NCBI GenBank assembly: GCA_015520535.1
Contig: WAPZ01000667.1
Span: forward strand, 1 to 5,655
Direction: 5' to 3'
Source: Candidatus Heimdallarchaeota archaeon
GTDB taxonomy: Archaea > Asgardarchaeota > Heimdallarchaeia > Hodarchaeales > S146-22
DNA length: 5,655 nucleotides
Made by a program: the position numbers and the translations under genes. Positions 1-4,872 of the stretch are shown here, piece by piece. Each line of letters opens with the position of its first letter. Position 1 is the first letter of the stretch. The notes beneath the pieces are model-generated. The model had not been told where the DNA came from and searched no databases. It saw only the letters and a list, made by a program, of their open reading frames with translations.

Positions 1-1
1 A

Positions 2-62
2 AATTATCTTCCTTGCAATTGATAAAGGATAGCTGCCTCTGAATTATCTTTCTAATTTGCAA
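2..62. repeat. Imperfect direct repeat upstream of the prenyltransferase gene
   Basis: AATTATCTT-C/T-CT occurs at 2-13 and again at 42-53, exactly 40 bp apart. Each copy is followed by the palindrome TTGCAA (13-18 and 57-62). The spacing is close to four helical turns, so a pair of protein-binding sites is possible. In an AT-rich spacer a 12-mer with one mismatch can also arise by chance. No known regulator is implied. Confidence 0.25.
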
Positions 63-90
63 TAATAAATTTTGTGATGAGTGAGCAACA

Positions 91-1074
91 ATGAATACGG
101 TAGTAATAAAAATTAAAGCACTATGGAATTTTACACGCGGCACATTAGCGATTTTAGCTGGTTTTACAGCAATTGCTGGTGGTCTAACAGCAGCAATCCT
201 AAGTAATAATCCAATTCCTCCATGGGAGGTCGTACAATCACATCTTTTTGTCTTAGTCCTTGGTTTTTGGATCCCCGTGCTTTTAGTTTCCGCATCCATG
301 GGAATTAACGATTATTATGATTATCCGATCGACCTAAAAAATAAGCGTTTTGATCGTCCACTAGTCCGAGGTGATTTAAGTCCTCAAGAAGCACGGATCA
401 TCATCTTTTTATGTTATATAGGTGGAGTCATTCTGACATTTTTTTTGATAGGCCCATTGTTTACTGCATTAGTAATTTTTTTCGTTATATTGAGTGTATT
501 TTACAGTTATAAATCCTCAGATCCCGAAAAATCGCAATTTAGTCTGAAAAAGAAAGGGTTACTTGGCAATTTTGTAGTAGCGATTGGTCATTTAGCACCT
601 TTTCTACTAGGTGGACTTTACTGGATTATATTTCAAACATCAGATCCTTTTTCTGAAATTAAGGCACTTTATGCACTAGTAGTATTTGCTATTGCCACTT
701 TACTGGGAATTATAGGGCGTGAAATCCTTAAAGGAATCATTGATGTCACCGGAGACAAAGAACATGACATTCAGACAATAGCCGTAAAATTTGGAGTCAA
801 ATTTGCAAAAGTGAGTGGTTTTAGTCTTCTTATTATAGCGTTAGTGTTATTAACCATATTAATTGTAACCGTCTTTAGCAGTATCTTAGCAAAAATTATC
901 GGACTTACATTGATGCTTATCTCATTTGTATCCGTAATCTGGGCGGGATTTATCCTATTTCGCGAAGAAGATCCCGCACGAATCGCAAGAATTCGAAGTA
1001 TTACCCGATTTACTTTATGGATTGTGATTGCAGCGTTTATCATTTCAACGTTCGCCCAAGGATTCGCCCTTTAA
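91..1074 (+). CDS. ubiA: UbiA-family membrane prenyltransferase, probably digeranylgeranylglyceryl phosphate synthase-like
   Basis: This 327-residue protein is a polytopic membrane enzyme with about nine hydrophobic segments (roughly 17-36, 51-70, 103-137, 158-180, 192-209, 243-290, 306-322). It has both Asp-rich motifs of the UbiA superfamily. The first is NDYYDYPID at 73-81, followed by DRPLVRG at 88-94. The second is GREILKG at 209-215, leading to D218, D222 and D226. The Asp residues bind Mg-diphosphate of the prenyl donor. The GREIxK...D...GD pattern and the archaeal context fit the enzyme that adds the second geranylgeranyl chain to geranylgeranylglyceryl phosphate in ether-lipid synthesis. 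A quinone-type or other aromatic prenyltransferase cannot be excluded. It is somewhat longer than I expect for that enzyme. The start is well fixed: an in-frame stop lies at 82-84, and GAGTGA (79-84) sits six bases before the ATG. It converges on cofD with an 8-bp gap. Confidence 0.85.
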   Translation: MNTVVIKIKALWNFTRGTLAILAGFTAIAGGLTAAILSNNPIPPWEVVQSHLFVLVLGFWIPVLLVSASMGINDYYDYPIDLKNKRFDRPLVRGDLSPQEARIIIFLCYIGGVILTFFLIGPLFTALVIFFVILSVFYSYKSSDPEKSQFSLKKKGLLGNFVVAIGHLAPFLLGGLYWIIFQTSDPFSEIKALYALVVFAIATLLGIIGREILKGIIDVTGDKEHDIQTIAVKFGVKFAKVSGFSLLIIALVLLTILIVTVFSSILAKIIGLTLMLISFVSVIWAGFILFREEDPARIARIRSITRFTLWIVIAAFIISTFAQGFAL

Positions 1075-1082
1075 CATCAATC

Positions 1083-2048
1083 TCATTCTTTTTTTCTAAT
1101 CGCGTCGATTAAATGATAAAACATTAAAAGGCTATCTTTCCAGTTCCTATATATAATATTCATAATTAATGGTTGCACATTTTTTGCTTTTAACTCGTTT
1201 TCATAGGTTTTATCGCTAGTGTGTATTACTAAATAATCAATTAGCGATTCATAGCATTCAGCAACCCCTAACGGAGAAACTTCATATCCTTTTGCTTGCA
1301 TAAACTTACCAGCAGGTCCTGAGACCGGTTGTTTCCCAATTATTGGTGAAATTGCTATTTTTTTGGCACTAGATTTTTTTAGAGCATCACGAAAACCGGG
1401 AACTTCTAAAATAGGACCGATTGACGAAATGGGGTTGCTCGGCCCAAGCACAATTATATCAGCGTTACATAACTCTTGAAGAATCACATCGGGTAAATAA
1501 CACGTACTTGCATCATATGAAAAGGTTACATCATTGACTTCTAAGTCCCCATGATGTTTTACCCAAAATTCTTCTAAATGCATTTTACCAATCTCTGTGT
1601 CAATGATAGTGGCAAACTGACTATCAGTCATCGGAAATACGTTAAAAGGAATATTCAACTTGTTTTTAATTATTTCAGTCGCTTTAGTAAGTGTATATCC
1701 CCTTTTCAGGAGAAATGTTCTAAATAAAGAAACTGAAAGATCCAAATCCCCCAAATTAAACCAAACGTCCTCTTTAAGAAGATGTTTAAGTCCCTCAACT
1801 ACACGAAAAGAATCATTTTTTATACCCCACCATTTTGCGGTATCTAACTGGTTACTTAAGGTAAAAAGAACGGCATCAACATCGGGACTCACATGAATGC
1901 CATAAAAATCCCAGTCATCACCAGTATTTCCAATTACAGTTAAATTATTTTTCTCAAACAAAAATTTAGCACCATATAGCAATTTGGGGGTTCCCGTGCC
2001 ACCAGAAAGCACCACTACTTTTTCTTTTACTTTATAGTTTTCCGTCAT
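1083..2048 (-). CDS. cofD: 2-phospho-L-lactate transferase CofD (coenzyme F420 biosynthesis)
   Basis: CofD transfers the phospholactate (or phosphoenolpyruvate-derived) moiety from its guanosine-diphospho carrier to the deazaflavin Fo, the step before polyglutamylation of F420. Visible family motifs, numbered from the ATG at 2048, are LSGGTGTPKLL at 14-24, GNTGDD at 40-45, PDVDAVLFTL at 55-64, FNLGDLDLS at 97-105, PMTDSQFATIIDTE at 139-152, GPSNPISSIGPIL at 202-214 and SPIIGKQPVSGPAGKFM at 234-250. The length of 321 residues is normal for the family. A longer form starting at GTG 2078 would add MPQIRRHGEL. I prefer the ATG because GGGGAG (2052-2057) lies just upstream, because no such site precedes the GTG, and because the glycine-rich motif already sits close to the N-terminus. 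The gene is divergent from the moaCBE cluster. Its partners cofC, cofE and the Fo synthase genes are not in the window. Confidence 0.93.
   Translation of the reverse strand: MTENYKVKEKVVVLSGGTGTPKLLYGAKFLFEKNNLTVIGNTGDDWDFYGIHVSPDVDAVLFTLSNQLDTAKWWGIKNDSFRVVEGLKHLLKEDVWFNLGDLDLSVSLFRTFLLKRGYTLTKATEIIKNKLNIPFNVFPMTDSQFATIIDTEIGKMHLEEFWVKHHGDLEVNDVTFSYDASTCYLPDVILQELCNADIIVLGPSNPISSIGPILEVPGFRDALKKSSAKKIAISPIIGKQPVSGPAGKFMQAKGYEVSPLGVAECYESLIDYLVIHTSDKTYENELKAKNVQPLIMNIIYRNWKDSLLMFYHLIDAIRKKE
1089..1095 (+). terminator. Oligo-T tract, possible terminator for the prenyltransferase gene
   Basis: A run of seven T on the + strand starts 14 bases after the prenyltransferase stop codon. It lies inside the last codons of the convergent cofD gene. 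Archaeal RNA polymerase commonly terminates at such T tracts without a hairpin. No stable stem is visible in front of it. It could equally be only a Lys-rich C-terminus read on the other strand. Confidence 0.35.
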
Positions 2049-2051
2049 TAG

Positions 2052-2057
2052 CTCCCC
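2052..2057 (-). promoter_or_regulatory. Ribosome binding site deciding the cofD start
   Basis: The minus strand reads GGGGAG, then CTA, then ATG. The 3-base spacing is short, but the site is far better than the sequence before the upstream GTG at 2078, which is a plain A-rich run. It favours the 321-residue form of CofD. Confidence 0.5.
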
Positions 2058-2082
2058 ATGCCTTCTTATTTGAGGCACACAT

Positions 2083-2104
2083 CTTTTTTTTATTATTTAT
2101 TTTT
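2083..2104. promoter_or_regulatory. Shared AT tract, probable TATA elements for cofD and moaCBE
   Basis: The 109-bp divergent spacer holds a tract made almost only of A and T. Placing a TATA box near 2097 on the minus strand puts the start site about 25-27 bases on, near 2070. That gives a short cofD leader that keeps its ribosome binding site. Placing one near 2095 on the plus strand gives a start near 2120 and a moaC leader of about 38 bases that keeps AGGTGA. Exact boxes cannot be read with certainty because the tract is homopolymer-rich. Confidence 0.35.
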
Positions 2105-2142
2105 GATTGGTTTACAGAATGAAATAAAAAGACGTCAGATAT

Positions 2143-2148
2143 AGGTGA
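2143..2148 (+). promoter_or_regulatory. moaC ribosome binding site
   Basis: AGGTGA lies nine bases before the moaC ATG. It also contains the in-frame stop TGA (2146-2148), so the protein cannot begin further upstream. Confidence 0.6.
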
Positions 2149-2157
2149 ACTTTAATT

Positions 2158-2595
2158 ATGATAGACATAACTGAAAAGGAACCCGTGATTAGAATTGCAA
2201 CTGCCGCCGGCAAAGTATTTTTAAAACCCAGTACAATAGAGAAGATTACAAAAAAGCGTACTGAAAAAAAAGGCGATATCTTAGAAAATGCACGATATGC
2301 TGCCATCCTTGCGGTAAAACAGACACCACATTTAATTTTTATGGCACATCCAATAGCTATCCATGGTGTTGACGTCGAATTTGACGTGCAAAAAGATTTT
2401 ATTGGAGTACAAGTCACAGTTAAGACCCGTGACCGAACAGGAGTCGAATTAGAGGCAATGATGGGCGTATTAAATGCTTTAATGGCGATTTTTGACATGG
2501 TTAAACCGGAAGAAAAAGACGAACACGGTCAATATCCGGTAGCTAAAATAACAGATGTACATGTGGTAACCAAAATCAAAAAACTAAATAAATGA
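2158..2595 (+). CDS. moaC: Cyclic pyranopterin monophosphate synthase MoaC
   Basis: MoaC converts the MoaA product 3',8-cyclo-7,8-dihydro-GTP to cPMP, the first stable intermediate of molybdenum/tungsten cofactor synthesis. At 145 residues it has the normal length of an archaeal MoaC. It begins MIDITEK like the family. Matches to residues known to be important in E. coli MoaC are the Lys before GD in KKGD (37-40), His64 in MAHPI, TGVELEA at 94-100 with Glu97 and Glu99, Asp113 in FDM, and Lys116. The archaeal-style tail KDEHGQYP (120-127) is present, and the GGKSG end common in bacteria is absent. Two positions are unusual: the family's CHP is AHP here (Ala63), and KRT is KQT. It opens the moaCBE cluster, with moaB beginning 34 bases after its stop. 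Confidence 0.95.
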   Translation: MIDITEKEPVIRIATAAGKVFLKPSTIEKITKKRTEKKGDILENARYAAILAVKQTPHLIFMAHPIAIHGVDVEFDVQKDFIGVQVTVKTRDRTGVELEAMMGVLNALMAIFDMVKPEEKDEHGQYPVAKITDVHVVTKIKKLNK

Positions 2596-2618
2596 AGGAT
2601 AAAGACCACATTCGATAA

Positions 2619-2624
2619 AGGTGG
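2619..2624 (+). promoter_or_regulatory. Ribosome binding site deciding the moaB start
   Basis: AGGTGG lies five bases before the ATG at 2630. A GTG at 2621 in the same frame would add only three residues (M-G-D) and overlaps this site, so the ATG is the better start. Confidence 0.55.
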
Positions 2625-2629
2625 GTGAC

Positions 2630-3217
2630 ATGACCGAAAACTCGAATATTGACCCCAATTCTTGGATTAAAAAAGAAATGTTACCAGAAATGCCAAAAAA
2701 AAGTCATGTTAAAACAAATCTTGCCAAAATACCTACTTATTTAGCCGTAGTGAGTGATTCACTCTATCTAGCTGACGAAGAAACTCGCCGTCTTAAGGAC
2801 AAGTCTGGTAAAATCGCAAGAAGCCTCTTAGAAGAACAACTTTCCGATATATTAGAGATTGCAAAAGAAATTACCTACCTACCTGATGATATTCTCCATA
2901 TTAGAAACTTTATTCTTCACAATCAAAAGTCATCATCACTATTCATACTTATGGGCGGCACAGGGATTGCTCGACGTGATGTCACTATAGAAGCTGTAAA
3001 AACATTATTCGAGAAGGTTTTAGATGGCTTTGGCGAATTATTTCGCTTAAAAACCTATGAAGAAGTTGGTACCGTCTCCATAATGACACGTGCTATGGCC
3101 GGTATCTACAATGAATCACTGATCCTTTGCCTACCCGGCAGCCCCAATGCTGTAAAATTAGGAATTAATTTAATAATCCCCGAAATAAAGCATATTTTCT
3201 CATTAATTCAAAAATAA
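2630..3217 (+). CDS. moaB: MoaB/MogA-family molybdopterin adenylyltransferase
   Basis: The enzyme transfers AMP from ATP to molybdopterin, activating it for Mo or W insertion by MoeA. In archaea this role is carried by MoaB-type proteins. From the ATG at 2630 the protein has 195 residues. SDSLYLADEE (42-51) and DKSG (57-60) form the N-terminal part of the fold. Asp86 in LPDD and Asp117 in RRDVTIEA correspond to the catalytic Asp49 and Asp82 of E. coli MogA. GGTGIARRDVTIEA at 109-122, DGFGELFR at 132-139 and PGSPNAV at 169-175 are further signature stretches. Two things are odd: a charged, low-conservation N-terminal extension of about 30 residues, and LMGGTG where the family usually has TTGGTG. 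The gene ends 11 bases before moaE, so co-transcription is likely. It is a single-domain protein, not fused to MoeA-like domains. Confidence 0.92.
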   Translation: MTENSNIDPNSWIKKEMLPEMPKKSHVKTNLAKIPTYLAVVSDSLYLADEETRRLKDKSGKIARSLLEEQLSDILEIAKEITYLPDDILHIRNFILHNQKSSSLFILMGGTGIARRDVTIEAVKTLFEKVLDGFGELFRLKTYEEVGTVSIMTRAMAGIYNESLILCLPGSPNAVKLGINLIIPEIKHIFSLIQK

Positions 3218-3228
3218 AGTGGTGTTCA

Positions 3229-3699
3229 ATGAAAACTTCAATTTTTGAAAGAAAAGGTGGAATTTTTGCTAAAGGCACGTTAAAGTTAGAAGATATAATC
3301 AATGCGGTATTAAAAGAAAACCATGAACATCAAATTGGCGCAATCTTTACTTTTAGTGGTATAGTCCGTTCAACAAGTCTAAAATCCGACAAAAAAGTAG
3401 TAGCAATTGAAATTGAAGCATGGGAAGAAAAGGCAACGACAGAATTAGACAATCTCTGTAAAAGATTAATTCAAAAATACCACTTAATTGATTTAAGAAT
3501 TTATCATGCCACCGGCAGCTTCAAGCTCGGCGAACCACTTGTTTTCATCGTAGCCGCGTCATCACATCGGAATGAAGGGCACGCCGTTCTTTTAGAAGCA
3601 ATAGAAGAATATAAACACACGGTAGCGATCTGGAAAAAGGAAATTTATTCCGATGGAAGCAGTAACTGGATTTCTGACCAGCCATATTCACCAAAATGA
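3229..3699 (+). CDS. moaE: Molybdopterin synthase catalytic subunit MoaE
   Basis: MoaE binds cPMP and, with thiocarboxylated MoaD, inserts the dithiolene sulfurs to make molybdopterin. The 156-residue protein shows GAIFTFSGIVR at 37-47 (conserved Arg47), IYHATGSFKLGEPL at 91-104, the SSHRNEGHA block at 111-119 with His113-Arg114, and YKHTVAIWKKE at 128-138. Lys129 and Lys136 have the same 7-residue spacing as the catalytic Lys119 and Lys126 of E. coli MoaE. The family's Tyr-Glu-Ala-Tyr-x-x-Met element is reduced to IEAWEEKA (62-69). GGTG at 3221-3224 precedes the ATG by four bases. MoaD, the small sulfur carrier with a C-terminal Gly-Gly, is not encoded in this cluster and must come from elsewhere. 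A perfect inverted repeat follows just after the stop codon. Confidence 0.95.
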   Translation: MKTSIFERKGGIFAKGTLKLEDIINAVLKENHEHQIGAIFTFSGIVRSTSLKSDKKVVAIEIEAWEEKATTELDNLCKRLIQKYHLIDLRIYHATGSFKLGEPLVFIVAASSHRNEGHAVLLEAIEEYKHTVAIWKKEIYSDGSSNWISDQPYSPK

Positions 3700-3705
3700 A
3701 AGAAA

Positions 3706-3725
3706 AAAAATCTACGGAGATTTTT
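3706..3725 (+). terminator. Perfect 8-bp inverted repeat after moaE, terminator-like
   Basis: AAAAATCT (3706-3713), the four-base loop ACGG, and AGATTTTT (3718-3725) form a perfect stem seven bases after the moaE stop. The right arm ends in five T and the left arm is preceded by more A, so the site could end transcripts on either strand. The stem is mostly A-T and only moderately stable. It could instead be an RNA element that hides the GGAGA in front of the mini-ORF at 3726. Confidence 0.45.
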
Positions 3726-3767
3726 ATGAGAAAGTCTTTTAATAAAATGCGAGAAACTGTTGCTTAG
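3726..3767 (+). CDS. Possible 13-residue leader peptide before tfb
   Basis: ATG at 3726 is preceded by GGAGA (3716-3720) at a 5-base spacing, which is as good as the sites of the real genes here. It encodes MRKSFNKMRETVA and stops at TAG 3765-3767, 19 bases before the tfb ATG. It is too short for a family assignment, and chance is the simplest explanation. The GGAGA lies in the loop and right arm of the inverted repeat at 3706-3725, which would allow structural control if the ORF is real. Confidence 0.15.
   Translation: MRKSFNKMRETVA
3738..3747 (+). promoter_or_regulatory. Candidate TATA box for tfb
   Basis: TTTAATAAAA, preceded by the purine-rich GAGAAAG, resembles an archaeal TATA element with an upstream BRE. 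It would place the start of transcription about 25 bases later, near 3767-3770, leaving a short leader that keeps GAGTGA (3775-3780). It is one of several AT-rich stretches, so the call is tentative. It is incompatible with the mini-ORF at 3726 being part of that same transcript. Confidence 0.3.
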
Positions 3768-3774
3768 CAATAAA

Positions 3775-3780
3775 GAGTGA
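3775..3780 (+). promoter_or_regulatory. tfb ribosome binding site
   Basis: GAGTGA lies six bases before the ATG at 3787. The same hexamer at the same spacing precedes the prenyltransferase gene (79-84, ATG at 91). This favours the ATG over the TTG at 3784, which would be only three bases from the site. Confidence 0.5.
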
Positions 3781-3786
3781 TTTTTG

Positions 3787-4815
3787 ATGAGTAGTGGGAA
3801 TAGGAAGGGAAAAACTGTCGGGGAAACGAATAATACTTCTAATATTTGTGATGAATGTGGGGAAGATTATATTTATGATCCATTAAAAGGAGAACGAATC
3901 TGTCCCAATTGTGGAATTGTGTCTGATGACCCGGTTTACAGTTTAGGACCTGAATGGCGCGCATACGATTCTGAAGAAGAAAAAATGCGTTCTAGAAATG
4001 GCGATCCCCTTTCTCTTTTGCAAGCTGATTTGGGCGTTCATTCTAAAATTTCAAATTCAAAAATAGATTCGCGTGGCAATGTCTTAAGCGCTGAAAAACA
4101 ACGACATTATTATCGTCTATCACAAGTCAATAACCAGTCGTTAGAAAGCAAAGTTCGTAATTTAAAGCAAGCATTACGCGAAATAAAACGTTTAAAAAGC
4201 CAATTACAGATAACCGTTCAAAACGCTGAACTAGCAAGCATTTATTACAGAAAGGTACTTCAAGCTAATTTAATTCGTGGCCGCTCAATCATCGGAATGG
4301 CTGCCGCATGCATTTACCTTGCATGTCGTAAAACAAAAACACCTTTAACATTAAAAGATCTTCAAGAAGCCACCGATCTTTCAATTAAAGAACTTGGACG
4401 CTGTGTGAGAATTGTTCTTAAACTCTTAGAAAAAGAAGAAAACACCAACAAAGACCAAAAAACTGCCTATCCAGCTCTAATTCTAAAACTTGGACAAAAT
4501 CTAGAAATGTCCATGCCGACCATTAAAATTGCCATTAAAATTTCGGAAGAAGCGCGAAAACACGGATTAACCATCGGGAAAAATCCCATGAGTATCGCCG
4601 CCGCCTCATTATATATTGCTGGTGTTTATACTGGCGAACGTCGAACCCAATCCCAAATTGCACGTGCTGCTAAAACCACACCAGTAACTATACGAAACCG
4701 TTTCAAAGAAATTATCGGCGTTCTAAACTTAGATGACCTAGAAGTTAAACGCGGTGCCGCTGCAATTCCCGTATATATAGACGATCCAAGAAAACTAAGC
4801 CGCACAGAACTCTAA
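3787..4815 (+). CDS. tfb: Transcription initiation factor B (TFB), divergent paralogue
   Basis: TFB, the archaeal TFIIB, bridges TBP-DNA and RNA polymerase. The 342-residue protein has an N-terminal zinc ribbon with Cys21, Cys24, Cys39 and Cys42, then GPEWRAYDSEEEK (54-66) and RSRNGDP (68-74) leading into the B-reader/linker region. Two cyclin-like repeats follow. The first (about 120-215) contains LIRGRSIIGMAAACIYLACR (162-181). The second (about 228-313) contains AAASLYIAGV (271-280), RRTQSQIARAA (285-295) and VTIRNRFKEI (300-309), the helix-turn-helix that reads the BRE. The usual HDKGL-type motif after the reader is replaced by ADLGVHSKI (80-88), and the arginine/tryptophan-rich start of the first repeat reads RLSQVNNQ. 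The C-terminus has about 28 extra residues. This suggests a specialised paralogue rather than the housekeeping TFB, but the genome's other TFBs cannot be seen here. The TTG at 3784 is a less likely start. Confidence 0.92.
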   Translation: MSSGNRKGKTVGETNNTSNICDECGEDYIYDPLKGERICPNCGIVSDDPVYSLGPEWRAYDSEEEKMRSRNGDPLSLLQADLGVHSKISNSKIDSRGNVLSAEKQRHYYRLSQVNNQSLESKVRNLKQALREIKRLKSQLQITVQNAELASIYYRKVLQANLIRGRSIIGMAAACIYLACRKTKTPLTLKDLQEATDLSIKELGRCVRIVLKLLEKEENTNKDQKTAYPALILKLGQNLEMSMPTIKIAIKISEEARKHGLTIGKNPMSIAAASLYIAGVYTGERRTQSQIARAAKTTPVTIRNRFKEIIGVLNLDDLEVKRGAAAIPVYIDDPRKLSRTEL

Positions 4816-4834
4816 GTAACCTTTTAATGAAACG

Positions 4835-4844
4835 AAAAATAAAA
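4835..4844 (-). terminator. T-rich terminator for the channel/RCK gene
   Basis: Read on the minus strand, the segment is TTTT-A-TTTTT, starting 18 bases after the stop of the channel/RCK gene. An outer 6-base inverted repeat (CTTTTA 4821-4826 with TAAAAG 4840-4845) surrounds a 13-base loop. Oligo-T runs of this kind end archaeal transcripts. Confidence 0.4.
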
Positions 4845-4856
4845 GTATATTGTGTA

Positions 4857-4872
4857 TTTTATTATTTTTTTT
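4857..4872 (+). terminator. T-rich terminator for tfb
   Basis: Downstream of tfb the + strand has TTTT, ATTA and then eight T in a row (4865-4872). The tract overlaps the last codons and stop of the convergent channel/RCK gene. Together with the opposite T-run at 4835-4844 it makes a compact bidirectional termination zone of the archaeal oligo-T type. Confidence 0.45.

Noticed and set aside
771..1043. Minus-strand open frame inside the prenyltransferase gene
   Set aside because: It has no ribosome site or recognisable domain and is fully antisense to a gene with clear motifs.
1660..1896. Plus-strand open frame inside cofD
   Set aside because: It is antisense to conserved CofD motifs, and its translation is low-complexity and family-less.
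2049..2078. Ten-codon N-terminal extension of CofD starting at GTG 2078
   Set aside because: No ribosome site precedes the GTG, the added residues match no family motif, and GGGGAG precedes the ATG at 2048.
2131..2136. GACGTC palindrome in the cofD-moaC spacer
   Set aside because: A lone 6-bp palindrome is too short to call an operator, and no second copy lies nearby.
2049..2157. Molybdenum-cofactor riboswitch upstream of moaC
   Set aside because: The likely leader is only about 38 bases, far too short for the bacterial Moco riboswitch, and no matching helices are visible.
2112..2498. Minus-strand open frame opposite moaC
   Set aside because: It is the antisense shadow of MoaC. Its Ser/Thr/Cys-rich translation resembles no family.
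4520..4542. Tandem 12-bp repeat CCATTAAAATT within tfb
   Set aside because: It encodes IKIAIKI in an amphipathic helix that lines up with other TFBs without an insertion, so it is codon coincidence and not a repeat expansion.
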